Notes under the pieces: model-generated
The model's input: only the letters and a program-made list of their open reading frames with translations
Database searches by the model: none
What the model was told of the DNA's origin: nothing
Assembly (NCBI RefSeq): GCF_030762805.1
Contig: NZ_CP129113.1
Coordinates: 2,666,538 to 2,730,537 of the forward strand
Reading direction: 5' to 3'
DNA: 64,000 nt
Origin: Aciduricibacillus chroicocephali
Lineage (GTDB): Bacteria; Bacillota; Bacilli; Bacillales; Amphibacillaceae
Position numbers and translations under genes: made by a program
Part shown: positions 46,785 through 55,694 of the stretch, piece by piece
Position numbering within the stretch: position 1 is the first letter of the stretch
How the letters are laid out: each line of letters begins with the position of its first letter

Positions 46785-47124
46785 ATATATAGGTGCTCTA
46801 CTTATCCTTTTTGCAAGTATCATCAGCGTTATCAGTGCAATCGGTGTATTGCGTTTCCCCGATGTATACACAAGAGCTCATGCAGCTACAAAAAGTACGA
46901 CACTAGCTGTATTATCCGCATTGCTCGGAGCCCTCATTTGTATCTGGGCAACCGAAGCTTACATTAGTATCAGGCTATTACTGGGTATCGTATTTGTCTT
47001 TATTACAGCTCCAGTTGCTGGGCACTTAATCATTCGAGCTGCCTACAGATCAGGCGTTGAACTGGATGAATCGACAGTCACTGATGAATTAAAAGATGTA
47101 TTAAGAGAGAAACGCTCAGAATAA
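46762..47124 (+). CDS. mrpG: Na+/H+ antiporter subunit MrpG
   Basis: MrpG, 120 residues, has three membrane helices and the conserved segment LRFPDVYTRAHAATKSTTLA that names the PhaG/MnhG family. TTG at 46762 is the start, with AAAGGGG ahead. It closes the seven-gene operon; all seven subunits are intact, so a functional Na+/H+ antiporter for sodium and alkali tolerance is expected. Confidence 0.95.
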   Translation: MSISVISEYIGALLILFASIISVISAIGVLRFPDVYTRAHAATKSTTLAVLSALLGALICIWATEAYISIRLLLGIVFVFITAPVAGHLIIRAAYRSGVELDESTVTDELKDVLREKRSE

Positions 47125-47220
47125 GCACATAAGATATACTTGAAAGGTGAAATGTAGGCAGCTCAATCTCATAATAAAAGGATAGTTTTACAAGGGACCT
47201 ACTAATCAACATCCAAAGAA

Positions 47221-47288
47221 CAAAAAAAAGACCTTCTCAGATCGAACAGCTCTCATGGAGCGATCCGACTGGAAAGGCCTTTTTTAAT
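47221..47288. terminator. Bidirectional terminator between mrpG and rpsR
   Basis: AAAAAAAAGACCTT on the left pairs with AAGGCCTTTTTT on the right, with an inner stem CAGATCG/CGATCCG. The genes converge here (mrpG plus, rpsR minus), and each strand has a T-run after the stem. Confidence 0.8.
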
Positions 47289-47291
47289 TGC

Positions 47292-47522
47292 TTACTCAGC
47301 TACGAATGGCAACAAAGCCATTGTGCGAGCACGTTTGATTGCTTTAGTCAATTTACGCTGGTATTTCGCTGAAGTACCAGTTACACGGCGTGGAAGAATC
47401 TTGCCACGCTCAGAGATGAAACGACGAAGCAAATCTACATCTTTGTAATCGATGTGTGTGATTCCGTTTGAAGTGAAGAAACACACTTTACGACGCTTAG
47501 CGCGTCCGCGACGTACTGCCAT
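47292..47522 (-). CDS. rpsR: 30S ribosomal protein S18
   Basis: S18 (76 residues) contacts S6 on the small-subunit platform. The core [20 protein letters not shown] and [16 protein letters not shown] are canonical. It has a single cysteine (C14), the zinc-independent form. It is the last gene of rpsF-ssb-rpsR, 19 bases after ssb. Confidence 0.98.
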   Translation of the reverse strand: MAVRRGRAKRRKVCFFTSNGITHIDYKDVDLLRRFISERGKILPRRVTGTSAKYQRKLTKAIKRARTMALLPFVAE

Positions 47523-47541
47523 CAGGGATCACTCCTCTTTT

Positions 47542-48099
47542 TTAGAATGGTAAATCATCGTCCGATATATCAATGGGTTCTCCGCTATCCTTGAACGGAT
47601 CGTCATCCCGACGATTGTTATTCGGGTACTGATTCTGCTGCTGGAAACCTCCGCCACGATTCGGTTCCTGGGAGAAGCCTCCCTGGCCGCCGAAACCGCC
47701 GCCTTGGTTACCTTGGTTGCCTTGTCCACCAAAACCACCCTGGTCGGCTTGATTAAAGCCACCTGGTGCACCTTGGCCGCCCTTGGCTTCAAGGAACTGG
47801 ACACTGTCCGCAACAACTTCAGTTACATAAACCATTTTGCCATCTTTATCTTCATAACGACGTGTCTGCAAACGGCCGTCTACGCCAATCTGGTTCCCTT
47901 TTTTCATAAAGTTCGCCAAATTCTCCGCTTGACGGCGCCATGTAACACAGTCAATGAAATCAGCTTCACGGTTGCCCTGCTGATTAGAAAATGGACGGTT
48001 CACTGCAATATTGAAGTTGGCAACAGCCACGCCATTAGGTGTATAACGCAAGTCAGGATCCCTCGTCAATCTGCCGACCAGAACGACACGATTCAACAT
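47542..48099 (-). CDS. ssb: Single-stranded DNA-binding protein
   Basis: This 185-residue SSB has an OB fold in residues 1-105 ([35 protein letters not shown]), a long Gly/Gln/Asn-rich linker (about 110-170) and the acidic tip ending DDDLPF that recruits partner proteins. ATG at 48099 was chosen for AAGGGGTGG five bases upstream. It lies between rpsF and rpsR as in Bacillus, where it is essential for replication. Confidence 0.98.
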   Translation of the reverse strand: MLNRVVLVGRLTRDPDLRYTPNGVAVANFNIAVNRPFSNQQGNREADFIDCVTWRRQAENLANFMKKGNQIGVDGRLQTRRYEDKDGKMVYVTEVVADSVQFLEAKGGQGAPGGFNQADQGGFGGQGNQGNQGGGFGGQGGFSQEPNRGGGFQQQNQYPNNNRRDDDPFKDSGEPIDISDDDLPF

Positions 48100-48124
48100 G
48101 AGAACCACCCCTTAGATTATGATC

Positions 48125-48415
48125 TTATTGATCGTCTTCGCGCACAGCAATGTGGCGGATAATATCATCAGAGAACTTAGCAAGACGGTCGAATTCCGAA
48201 ATTGCTTCGTTTCCGCTGTTTACGTTGATAATAACATAGTAGCCATCACGGTACTTGTTGATTTCGTAAGCAAGGCGCTTCTTGCCAACCTCTTTTACGT
48301 TTTCAATTTCCGCACCGTTGTCAGTAAGAATTCCGTTGAAACGCTCGATTAGAGCTTTCTGGGCTTCCTCTTCAATGTCCGGGCGGATGATGTACATGAT
48401 TTCGTATTTTCTCAT
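48125..48415 (-). CDS. rpsF: 30S ribosomal protein S6
   Basis: S6, 96 residues, pairs with S18 on 16S rRNA. Recognisable segments are [14 protein letters not shown] at the N-terminus and [23 protein letters not shown] at 48415 has AAGGAGGTG seven bases upstream. It is first in rpsF-ssb-rpsR, preceded by an 80-base leader and a good sigma-A promoter. Confidence 0.98.
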   Translation of the reverse strand: MRKYEIMYIIRPDIEEEAQKALIERFNGILTDNGAEIENVKEVGKKRLAYEINKYRDGYYVIINVNSGNEAISEFDRLAKFSDDIIRHIAVREDDQ

Positions 48416-48508
48416 CCGTTACACCTCCTTTTGGTCTGGAACGGCTCTTTCTCTAAAAGGAAAGAGCAAGGAGTAATCCGATTTCAATTACTCTATTCAC
48501 AAGATAAC

Positions 48509-48537
48509 ATTATAGCAAAGCTTTCTGGTTAGTGCAA
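48509..48537 (-). promoter_or_regulatory. Sigma-A promoter of rpsF-ssb-rpsR
   Basis: On the minus strand TTGCAC (48537-48532), a 17-base spacer and TATAAT (48514-48509) match consensus. The predicted transcript starts near 48502 and leaves an about 85-base leader with a hairpin (GCTCTTTC...GAAAGAGC) before the S6 start. Confidence 0.8.
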
Positions 48538-48595
48538 CATCTATTCGGGGGAAACTGACTTTTTTTATACAAATATAGCCTTGGGCTGCTTCCAA

Positions 48596-49696
48596 TTAAA
48601 CATTGAAGCGGAAGTGAATGACATCGCCGTCCTGGACGATGTACTCTTTGCCCTCAAGACGAACTTTTCCATTCTCACGAGCTTTACCCATTGTACCTGC
48701 TGCTAGCAAATCTTCATATGAAACTGTTTCAGCACGGATAAAACCGCGTTCGAAGTCAGTATGGATAATACCTGCAGCCTGTGGCGCTTTGATGCCTTTA
48801 CGGAAAGTCCAAGCACGCACTTCCTGCTCACCCGCAGTGAAGTATGTCGCAAGTCCAAGAAGGTGATAAGAAGCTTTGATCAGCTTGTCCAAGCCTGATT
48901 CAGAAATACCAAGGTCCTCAAGGAACATCGACTTTTCATCTTCGTCAAGTTCAGAAATCTCTTCCTCAACACGAGCGCAGACAACGATTACTTCAGCGCC
49001 TTCCTTTTCGGCATAATCTCTAACCTTTTGTACGTTTTCATTGCTATCAGGATCAGCTACTTCATCTTCGGCCACATTCGCCACATACAGTGTCGGCTTA
49101 GAAGTAAGAAGGTGAAGACCTTTAACAATTTTCTGCTGTTCATCCGTGAACTCAAGCGCACGAACAGGCTTCTCTTCTTCGAGTCCTGTCTTGATCTTCT
49201 CCAGAATTTCAAATTCCTGCACTGCATCCTTATCTTTCTGGCGAGCCAACTTTTCTACACGCTGGAAACGCTTTGTTACAGACTCAAGGTCTGCAAGGAT
49301 CAGTTCAAGGTTGATGACTTCGATATCATCAATCGGATCGACTTTACCAGATACGTGTGTAATATTTTCGTCCACGAAACAACGGACAACCTGGCAAATC
49401 GCGTCAACTTGACGAATATGTGAAAGGAATTGGTTTCCAAGACCTTCACCTTTGCTGGCACCTTTTACGATTCCCGCAATATCTGTAAACTCAAATGTTG
49501 TTGGTACAGTTTTCTTCGGCTTTACAAGTTCTGTCAATTTATCTAGTCGCTCATCAGGTACTTCAACAATGCCCACATTCGGATCAATTGTTGCAAACGG
49601 ATAGTTCGCTGCTTCAGCGCCCGCCTGTGTAATTGCATTGAAAAGCGTAGACTTCCCGACGTTCGGAAGCCCGACGATTCCTGCTGTTAGTGCCAT
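48596..49696 (-). CDS. ychF: Ribosome-binding ATPase YchF (Obg family)
   Basis: YchF, 366 residues, is an ATP-preferring member of the Obg GTPase family that binds ribosomes. ATG at 49696 gives the canonical start MALTAGIVGLPNVGKS; the longer frame to 49729 has no support. G1 is GLPNVGKST (near residue 7), G3 is DIAGIVKGAS, and the fourth motif VANVAED is the NxxE type that explains ATP preference; a C-terminal TGS domain is present from about 280 (TFRKGIKAPQAAG). It is monocistronic. Length equals the Bacillus protein. Confidence 0.96.
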   Translation of the reverse strand: MALTAGIVGLPNVGKSTLFNAITQAGAEAANYPFATIDPNVGIVEVPDERLDKLTELVKPKKTVPTTFEFTDIAGIVKGASKGEGLGNQFLSHIRQVDAICQVVRCFVDENITHVSGKVDPIDDIEVINLELILADLESVTKRFQRVEKLARQKDKDAVQEFEILEKIKTGLEEEKPVRALEFTDEQQKIVKGLHLLTSKPTLYVANVAEDEVADPDSNENVQKVRDYAEKEGAEVIVVCARVEEEISELDEDEKSMFLEDLGISESGLDKLIKASYHLLGLATYFTAGEQEVRAWTFRKGIKAPQAAGIIHTDFERGFIRAETVSYEDLLAAGTMGKARENGKVRLEGKEYIVQDGDVIHFRFNV

Positions 49697-49786
49697 GGCA
49701 TGATTCAACTCCTTAAGGATTCCATTCAATTAAACGCGTAGATTCATTATAGATTTAAGCAAGGTGAAAGACAAGCAGCGAAAAAA

Positions 49787-49820
49787 GGAGAAACAGGCTA
49801 AACACTCAGCCTATTCCTCC
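49787..49820 (-). terminator. Intrinsic terminator after the DUF951 gene
   Basis: GGAG-AAACAGGCT pairs with AGCCTATT-CCTCC; on the minus strand TTTTTT follows. It is about 57 bases past the DUF951 stop. Confidence 0.75.
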
Positions 49821-49876
49821 GTCTTTTCGTACAGTTATACAATTTTAAATCGCTAACTACAGTTTGTTTTTCAATT

Positions 49877-50089
49877 TCACTCTGCTTCAGTAGTTGCTGG
49901 AGCCTTTTCAAGCACCTTTTTTAGCTTTTTTGTGAACTCACGACGCGGGATCATTACACTATGTCCGCAGCCTTCACACTTTATGCGAATATCCGCTCCC
50001 ATACGTATGATTTTCCAGCGATTTTCCCCACATGGATGAGGTTTCTTCATCTGCACAATATCGTTCAGGCCAAACTCTTTCTCAGCCAT
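49877..50089 (-). CDS. DUF951 protein
   Basis: This 70-residue protein matches DUF951: VQMKKPHPCGENRWKIIRMG followed by CEGCGHSVMIPR. Three cysteines (C20, C39, C42) may bind zinc. It is small and of unknown function, and in Bacillaceae it typically lies between ychF and the MscS gene, as here. It is 25 bases after the MscS gene and probably shares its transcript. Confidence 0.9.
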   Translation of the reverse strand: MAEKEFGLNDIVQMKKPHPCGENRWKIIRMGADIRIKCEGCGHSVMIPRREFTKKLKKVLEKAPATTEAE

Positions 50090-50113
50090 TCATCCTGCTC
50101 CTCCACTATATGA

Positions 50114-51022
50114 TCATTCTCTGCCTCGCAACGGTTCAGGGACTGGTTCCACCTTTGCCTTCTCGTCACTTCGCGAATACATGACAAGGCGTGGAGATGG
50201 AATTTCGATCCCTTCGCTGTACAGCCGTTCCTGGATTTCCTTCCGGATCATACGTGCACCTGCCCATTGATAAACTGGCAACGTATCAGCAATAACTCGT
50301 ACGACATAATGCGAAACCTCTAATGTCTGAACACCGATCACTTCAGGTACAGAGAGAATCTCCTCATACTTATCAGGCAGTCCTTTTACGACTTCATCGA
50401 TTACTTGTTCAGCTTTCGCCATATTGCTTTCGTATGGAATATTGACATCTACAACAGCTCGTCCATTATAAATGGAGTAATTCGTCACTTGATCAATATT
50501 ACCATTAGGAATAACATTCAGCTCGCCTGTCCAACTCTGAATCTTCGTCGTACGCAATCCGATTTCCTCAACAGTTCCCTCTACACCAGAAGTACTTACA
50601 TAATCACCAACACCAAATTGGTCTTCAAAGATGATGAAGAATCCTGAAATGACGTCCTTCACAAGACTCTGAGCCCCAAAACCGATTGCCAAGCCTGCTA
50701 CTCCAGCTCCTGCAAGTAATGGTCCAACTTTGATTGTCAATGTATCCAATACCATTGTAAACGCAGTAAAGTATACTACATATGTAATGATATTCTGAAT
50801 TAGCTTCTTAATTGTCGATTCGCGGCGTTCCGATATGCGTAATGGTCCCTTTTTATGATTGTGAAAAAGGTGATCAATAATCTTTTTGCTTACTTTGATT
50901 AGAATCGAGGCCAGAATCATAATGATGATAATCTTTAAAGCGCTTCCGCCTAATTTGATCCACAGTTCTGGTCCCGTGAGAAAGTCCCAAGCTGTAGCCA
51001 CTTCTTTGTTTACTGATTGCAA
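50114..51022 (-). CDS. MscS-family mechanosensitive channel
   Basis: This 302-residue small-conductance channel relieves turgor on osmotic downshock. Three membrane helices are in about 20-125; the pore helix TM3 is GAGVAGLAIGFGAQSLVKD with the small-residue packing pattern, followed by the beta domain with GVGDYVSTSGVEGTVEEIGL. TTG at 51022 is the start, with GGAGGG six bases ahead. Corresponds to the ykuT/yyaE-type MscS of Bacillus. Followed by the DUF951 gene. Confidence 0.93.
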   Translation of the reverse strand: MQSVNKEVATAWDFLTGPELWIKLGGSALKIIIIMILASILIKVSKKIIDHLFHNHKKGPLRISERRESTIKKLIQNIITYVVYFTAFTMVLDTLTIKVGPLLAGAGVAGLAIGFGAQSLVKDVISGFFIIFEDQFGVGDYVSTSGVEGTVEEIGLRTTKIQSWTGELNVIPNGNIDQVTNYSIYNGRAVVDVNIPYESNMAKAEQVIDEVVKGLPDKYEEILSVPEVIGVQTLEVSHYVVRVIADTLPVYQWAGARMIRKEIQERLYSEGIEIPSPRLVMYSRSDEKAKVEPVPEPLRGRE

Positions 51023-51158
51023 ATGAATCCCTCCAACGATGCCCCAAATGCTCCAGATGTCCTTTTCTTTCTATTTGTTCTCATTCTAGAAGCGTTTCCA
51101 ATGAAAGGCAAGTGTTTACCTTCCTATTTCTACCCTTTTATCAGGTTGGGAAACGTTG

Positions 51159-52181
51159 TTAGTCCACTTGCTTATCTCCCTTCCAAATTGGATACAGTAT
51201 CAATCTTGTGAGCATATACAGATTGATTATGCCATATACCGGGTACGTATATTTTACGAGGGAGGAGAAGCCAAAAGCTGTAAGTGGTAACATCAAGAGT
51301 AAGGCGATCGCAGCAATGAACCACATTGGCTTTCTAAAGTAGCTTTGAAGCCTGCTCACAATTCCAAGGATTCCAGAAGCAGCTGTTGTAAAAATGGCAA
51401 ACCACAAAAGAATCGACATAATCATGAGCATATAAGATGGATAGTGTTGCAAAATCGCAAATAGCGGAATCTCATAGAGAAGCATTTCATCGGCAATTTC
51501 TATAAGCCCGGCATTATATATATAAGAGATGAATCCGAGGATGAGGCCGCTCCCTATACTTGCAATCAGAACCTCTCCCTTTGTTTTAATCTCCTTTCCG
51601 ACAGCCCCAAGCACCGCAAGTAAAGGCAAAATATTCAGCGCAGTAAATGGGAAAGCAGCTGCCCAGTTGTCCTGCTTTTTCCAATCAGCAAAGAGCGATA
51701 CTCCCTGGTCACCTGTGAATAGAAACAATACGTACAGAAGGCCTCCAATTAATAAGGGCAAAAGCAGACTGTTCAGTGCAACGATTCCGTTTATTCCCTT
51801 GGCAAACAGTAACACAAGAACAACTGCAAGGAATCCGACACCCCACCAATAAGGAATATTGAATGCCTGTCCAGTTGCACCACTACCTGCAATCATGACA
51901 ATAGTAATCGTACCAAGATAGAGGAAAATTAACAGGTCATAGACTTTTGCCAGTCGACGCCCAATAATTTTATTTAAAAGAGGCTGATAATCGGTCGTCT
52001 TCATATTCCGGCTTTGATTCATAATTACTGCACAACAGAATGTAAACAACAAAGCGAACAGTGCAATGGCTAGTCCACTTTCATATCCGAAAAACTGCCA
52101 AAGTTCCCTGCCTGATGCATAGCCAGCACCAATTGCCGTCCCAATGATCAAGAACATCCATTTGAATCCTGCTTTCCACAT
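51159..52181 (-). CDS. YkvI-like membrane protein (amino acid permease-like)
   Basis: This 340-residue polytopic protein has about ten membrane segments. The N-terminus KWMFLIIGTAIGAGYASGRE, including the helix-breaking GAGYASGRE, is the YkvI family hallmark and is distantly related to LeuT-fold and spore-germination permeases. ATG at 52181 is chosen on homologue length. Substrate and role are unknown. The gene is single and divergent from yyaC. Confidence 0.85.
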   Translation of the reverse strand: MWKAGFKWMFLIIGTAIGAGYASGRELWQFFGYESGLAIALFALLFTFCCAVIMNQSRNMKTTDYQPLLNKIIGRRLAKVYDLLIFLYLGTITIVMIAGSGATGQAFNIPYWWGVGFLAVVLVLLFAKGINGIVALNSLLLPLLIGGLLYVLFLFTGDQGVSLFADWKKQDNWAAAFPFTALNILPLLAVLGAVGKEIKTKGEVLIASIGSGLILGFISYIYNAGLIEIADEMLLYEIPLFAILQHYPSYMLMIMSILLWFAIFTTAASGILGIVSRLQSYFRKPMWFIAAIALLLMLPLTAFGFSSLVKYTYPVYGIINLYMLTRLILYPIWKGDKQVD

Positions 52182-52209
52182 GCAAAGAACCCCCACCATT
52201 CTGATTACG

Positions 52210-52240
52210 TGTATAGCTCCTGAGAAAAAGCCGTATACTA
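52210..52240 (+). promoter_or_regulatory. Candidate sigma-F/G-type promoter of yyaC
   Basis: TGTATA (52210-52215), an 18-base spacer and TATACTA (52234-52240) resemble the forespore consensus (TGAATA and CATACTA). It is 27 bases from the yyaC start, in keeping with expression in the forespore. Confidence 0.4.
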
Positions 52241-52267
52241 TAACAATATGTCTGTGGAGGATAAGCT

Positions 52268-52915
52268 ATGAATACAAAAAGGCAAATAAATGGCAGTTCA
52301 CATATTCGTATGCTTCACGATGACACGAATCTCACTGAACTGATAAGTAACAAAGTAATTTCTTGGTTACCTGATACTCCTTGTGATTATATTGTTGTCT
52401 TTATTGGTACTGACCGGTCCACTGGGGACGCCCTTGGTCCTCTGGCCGGAACACTTTTCACAGAACGCAAACCAAGCAATATGACTGTCTATGGAACTCT
52501 TCACAAACCTGTACATGCAACGAATCTAGAGGCCTATTTAAAGCATATCGAAGAGACACACTACAATCCTTTCATCATTGCAGTCGATGCCTGCCTTGGG
52601 AAAAGCTCTTCAGTCGGTTGTATTACTGCGGAGCATGGCCCTTTAAAACCAGGTACAGCACTTAATAAAAAGCTGCCGGATGTAGGAGATATTCATTTGA
52701 CAGGTATCGTTAATATGAGTGGCTTCATGGAGTATACAGTTCTACAAAGCACTCGGCTTTCAATCGTTATGGACATGGCACGTAAGCTCGCCGACATTCT
52801 TGAAAAGGTTGATGAGTCTCTCGCCAGACCACCTCGTTTCTCCGCAGCAATTGTACAAAAAATGCTTGCAGCAAACCGTACAGCAATAAATGAAAGCGGA
52901 CTGCCACCGATGTAA
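52268..52915 (+). CDS. yyaC: YyaC-type putative spore protease (DUF1256)
   Basis: This 215-residue protein belongs to the YyaC/GPR-like family found only in spore formers. The segments VFIGTDRSTGDALGPLAGT, VDACLGK and VGDIHLTGIVNMSGFMEY show the conserved acidic residues of a germination-protease-like fold. ATG at 52268 has GGAGG upstream. In Bacillus subtilis it also lies between spo0J and ychF. The substrate is unknown; it is presumed to act in sporulation. Confidence 0.92.
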   Translation: MNTKRQINGSSHIRMLHDDTNLTELISNKVISWLPDTPCDYIVVFIGTDRSTGDALGPLAGTLFTERKPSNMTVYGTLHKPVHATNLEAYLKHIEETHYNPFIIAVDACLGKSSSVGCITAEHGPLKPGTALNKKLPDVGDIHLTGIVNMSGFMEYTVLQSTRLSIVMDMARKLADILEKVDESLARPPRFSAAIVQKMLAANRTAINESGLPPM

Positions 52916-52934
52916 GGTGCAGCCCGCTTTTTGG
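52893..52934 (+). terminator. Intrinsic terminator overlapping the end of yyaC
   Basis: AAAGCGG-CTGC pairs with GCAG-CCGCTTT, followed by TTTTT; the yyaC stop lies in the loop. Confidence 0.8.
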
Positions 52935-52950
52935 TCTTTAAATTATATGA

Positions 52951-53655
52951 TTAAAATAAAATATAAATGCCGTAAACCGCAATAACGGTGATGAGTGCAG
53001 GAATTAGATTACCAATCCTTATTTTTGTTAGATTAAGCAAATTGAGCCCAATCGCTACGATGAGCAAACCGCCAACCCCTGTCATTTGCACAATGAGCCC
53101 ATTAAGGAAATCATGAGGAACGAGCAATTCAATTTGTTTTGCCAGGAGAGCAATGGCCCCTTCATAAAGAATGACTGGGATAACAGATAATATGACACCA
53201 TACCCCATCATACTCGTAAAAACGAGCGCAGAGAATCCATCAAGTATTCCTTTAGTGATCAAGATTTCATGGTCGCCTCGCAACCCGCTGTCAAGCGCTC
53301 CAACGATCGCCATCGCGCCTACTACATAAATAAGTGAAGCAGTCACAAAACCTTGCGCTATGCTAATTTGCTTCCCTGGTGTTGCAAACTTCCCTTCAAT
53401 CCAGTTACCAAAGTCGTTTATTTTATCTTCTATATGTAAAAACTCTCCTATAAATGCACCGGTAATCAAACTGAGAAGAAGGACAATAATATCGTCCGTT
53501 TCAAAAGCCATTTTTAAACCTATTAAAATGACAGCAAGAGAGATTGCCTGCATAACTGTTTCTTTTACCTTTTCAGGTATATTGGAGAATAACAGACCGA
53601 GCAATCCTCCAACTAGAATAAACGCTCCGTTAATTAATGTTCCGTACAATACCAT
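52951..53655 (-). CDS. DUF554 membrane protein
   Basis: This is a 234-residue protein with about seven membrane segments. ATG at 53655 has GGAG eight bases upstream. The longer open frame to 53709 would place parS inside the coding sequence (residues MFHVKHF) and is rejected. The N-terminal LYGTLINGAFILVGGLLGLLF and IGALDSGLRGDHEILITKG-like loop are the DUF554 (YdfK/YqgA) pattern. Function is unknown; the family is predicted to be a small-solute transporter. It converges on yyaC. Confidence 0.88.
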   Translation of the reverse strand: MVLYGTLINGAFILVGGLLGLLFSNIPEKVKETVMQAISLAVILIGLKMAFETDDIIVLLLSLITGAFIGEFLHIEDKINDFGNWIEGKFATPGKQISIAQGFVTASLIYVVGAMAIVGALDSGLRGDHEILITKGILDGFSALVFTSMMGYGVILSVIPVILYEGAIALLAKQIELLVPHDFLNGLIVQMTGVGGLLIVAIGLNLLNLTKIRIGNLIPALITVIAVYGIYILF

Positions 53656-53692
53656 GGTGTAAACTCCAACTTTCTGCTTTGCAATTTGAAAA

Positions 53693-53708
53693 TGTTTCAC
53701 GTGAAACA
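53693..53708. promoter_or_regulatory. parS site 1
   Basis: TGTTTCACGTGAAACA, a perfect 16-bp palindrome identical to the consensus bound by ParB/Spo0J. It lies between parB and the DUF554 gene. Confidence 0.97.
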
Positions 53709-53721
53709 TTTATACAAAAAA

Positions 53722-53747
53722 ACAGAGGCATGTCGCCATCCTCTGTC
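53722..53747 (-). terminator. Intrinsic terminator of parA-parB
   Basis: ACAGAGG (53722-53728) pairs with CCTCTGT (53740-53746), followed on the minus strand by seven T residues. It starts about 18 bases past the parB stop. Confidence 0.8.
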
Positions 53748-53764
53748 ATGTACTCTTTATTTAG

Positions 53765-54607
53765 CTATTTATCGAGAAACTCGATGATTCTCTCCAAGTC
53801 ATCATCATTGTAAAATTCTATTTCTATCTTTCCTTTTCGCTTGCCCCTCTGTATTTTTACAGCGGTGCCAAGCTTATCACGCAAAACGGATTCCTGTTCG
53901 GCAATGTATATATCCTTCTCAGGATTCTTTTCCTTTTGCTGTGGTTCCCGCTCGTTTAGCTGTGCTACTAAGTTCTCAACTTGTCTAACGCTTAGTTGCT
54001 CCCTTACTACTTTATTCGCAAGTAGTTCAATATGGTCCTTTTCATTTAGAGCAAGCAAGGCTCTGCCATGTCCCATTGATAGGTCACCTTTATTAATTGC
54101 ATCCATAACCATTTCAGGAAGCGAAAGAAGGCGCATCATATTAGCAATATGTGAGCGACTTTTACCAAGGCGCTGTGAAAGATCCTCTTGCTTCAACCCA
54201 AGTTCACTAAGAAGATTTTTATATGCATGCGCTTCCTCAATAGGCGTAAGGTCTTCCCTTTGCAAGTTCTCAAGAAGCGCCACTTCCATCATGCTCTCGT
54301 CAGACATTTCGCTAACAATTACAGGAACCTCTTTTAACCCTGCTTCCTTAGCTGCCCGAAAGCGTCTTTCTCCAGCGACAATCTCATATCCTTTAATGCT
54401 CTTTCGCACGACTAGTGGCTGAATGATTCCATGCTCAATAATTGACTGTTTCAGTTCATCTATTGATTCAGGATTAAAAGTCTTGCGCGGCTGATACGGA
54501 TTTGCCCGGCATTCACTAATGGAAACTTGCTTTAGTTGTTCATCCTTTTCTGACTCATAACTGCCAGAAAGTAAAGCATCGAGACCTTTACCCAACCCTC
54601 TCGCCAT
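53765..54607 (-). CDS. parB: Chromosome-partitioning protein ParB (Spo0J)
   Basis: ParB/Spo0J, 280 residues, is a CTPase clamp that loads at parS, spreads on DNA and recruits SMC. The N-terminal domain has the CTP-binding patch in VAGERRFRAAKEAG with the preceding IIQPLVVRKS, the helix-turn-helix is at about 120-180 (QEDLSQRLGKSRSHIANMMR), and the C-terminal dimer domain ends EFYNDDDLERIIEFLDK. It overlaps the parA stop by 20 bases. Two perfect parS sites flank the parA-parB pair (53693 and 55621). Confidence 0.97.
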   Translation of the reverse strand: MARGLGKGLDALLSGSYESEKDEQLKQVSISECRANPYQPRKTFNPESIDELKQSIIEHGIIQPLVVRKSIKGYEIVAGERRFRAAKEAGLKEVPVIVSEMSDESMMEVALLENLQREDLTPIEEAHAYKNLLSELGLKQEDLSQRLGKSRSHIANMMRLLSLPEMVMDAINKGDLSMGHGRALLALNEKDHIELLANKVVREQLSVRQVENLVAQLNEREPQQKEKNPEKDIYIAEQESVLRDKLGTAVKIQRGKRKGKIEIEFYNDDDLERIIEFLDK

Positions 54608-55361
54608 TTGCCAACACTTCCTTTGCTAAGTCAAGATATACTTCGGCTCCACGTGACTTGGGATCATAAGTTATGATTGGTTTGCCATGACTTGGTGCCT
54701 CACCAAGCCGTACATTTCGAGGAATGATTGAATTATAGACCTTATCTTGGAAATACTTTTTCACTTCTTCAATAACTTGCAGACCAAGATTTGTTCTTGC
54801 ATCCAGCATTGTGAGCAAAACACCTTCGATCATCAGATCCTTGTTCAAATGTTTCTGAACAAGACGTACCGTGTTAAGCAACTGGCTCAAACCTTCCAAA
54901 GCATAAAACTCGCATTGAACCGGGATTAAAACTGAATCCGATGCTGTAAGAGCATTTATCGTCATAATTCCGAGTGATGGCGGACAGTCGATGATAATAT
55001 AGTCGTAGTCATCCTTCATGTCTTCAAGCGCCTTTTTTAGTCTTACTTCACGCGAAATTGTTGTAACTAGTTCAATTTCTGCCCCTGCCAGCTGTATTGT
55101 GGCAGGAATAACATCCAAATTTTCGATATTCGTTGAGACACGTGCATCTTCTGCATCGACATCATCAATGAGTACATTATAAATACATGCGTTGATATCA
55201 GCCTTGTTAATGCCAACGCCGCTTGTTGCATTCCCCTGTGGATCTGTATCTACCAGCAGGACACGCTTGCCTAACGTAGCAAGACAAGCACTCAAGTTAA
55301 CGGAGGTTGTCGTTTTACCGACGCCTCCCTTTTGATTTGCAATTGCGATGGTTTTACCCAT
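54588..55361 (-). CDS. parA: Chromosome-partitioning ATPase ParA (Soj)
   Basis: ParA/Soj, 257 residues, is a Walker-type ATPase that with ParB drives origin segregation and regulates DnaA. The deviant Walker A is KGGVGKTTTSVNL (K11 signature lysine), followed by VDTDPQGNATSG and the Walker B region IIIDCPPSLG. It overlaps parB and forms the two-gene operon. Its N-terminal length matches Soj, without an extra regulatory domain. Confidence 0.97.
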   Translation of the reverse strand: MGKTIAIANQKGGVGKTTTSVNLSACLATLGKRVLLVDTDPQGNATSGVGINKADINACIYNVLIDDVDAEDARVSTNIENLDVIPATIQLAGAEIELVTTISREVRLKKALEDMKDDYDYIIIDCPPSLGIMTINALTASDSVLIPVQCEFYALEGLSQLLNTVRLVQKHLNKDLMIEGVLLTMLDARTNLGLQVIEEVKKYFQDKVYNSIIPRNVRLGEAPSHGKPIITYDPKSRGAEVYLDLAKEVLANGERVG

Positions 55362-55620
55362 TTTGCCTCGTCACCCGCCTATTTTAAAGCTTAAGATAAG
55401 CTGTAATTACCTCGTTTGTATCGTTATGGTACATACGCAGGATACTCTTTCATCTTATCACTTTTTCGACAGAATGCCTAAACAATCGGCAAAATTGTAA
55501 ATTACGGCTAATGCTATATTGTAATTGGAATTTCCCTAGTAGTTTTTGGTACGAAATTACGAATATAAAGCAGATTTATCTATGAAATAAACCATTCCTC
55601 TATAGACGAGGAATATAAAT

Positions 55621-55636
55621 TGTTTCACGTGAAACA
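55621..55636. promoter_or_regulatory. parS site 2
   Basis: A second perfect TGTTTCACGTGAAACA, in the 333-base gap 55362-55694 between parA and noc. Nothing else is evident in that gap except AT-rich sequence. Confidence 0.97.
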
Positions 55637-55694
55637 TTCAGCTGTAAAATAAGCGCCACTCATTCTATGATGACCGGCGCCTAGTTGTAATAGT

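Noticed and set aside
53656..53709. N-terminal extension of the DUF554 protein (MFHVKHF...)
   Set aside because: It is the translation of the parS site; the ATG at 53655 has a proper ribosome site and gives the usual membrane start.
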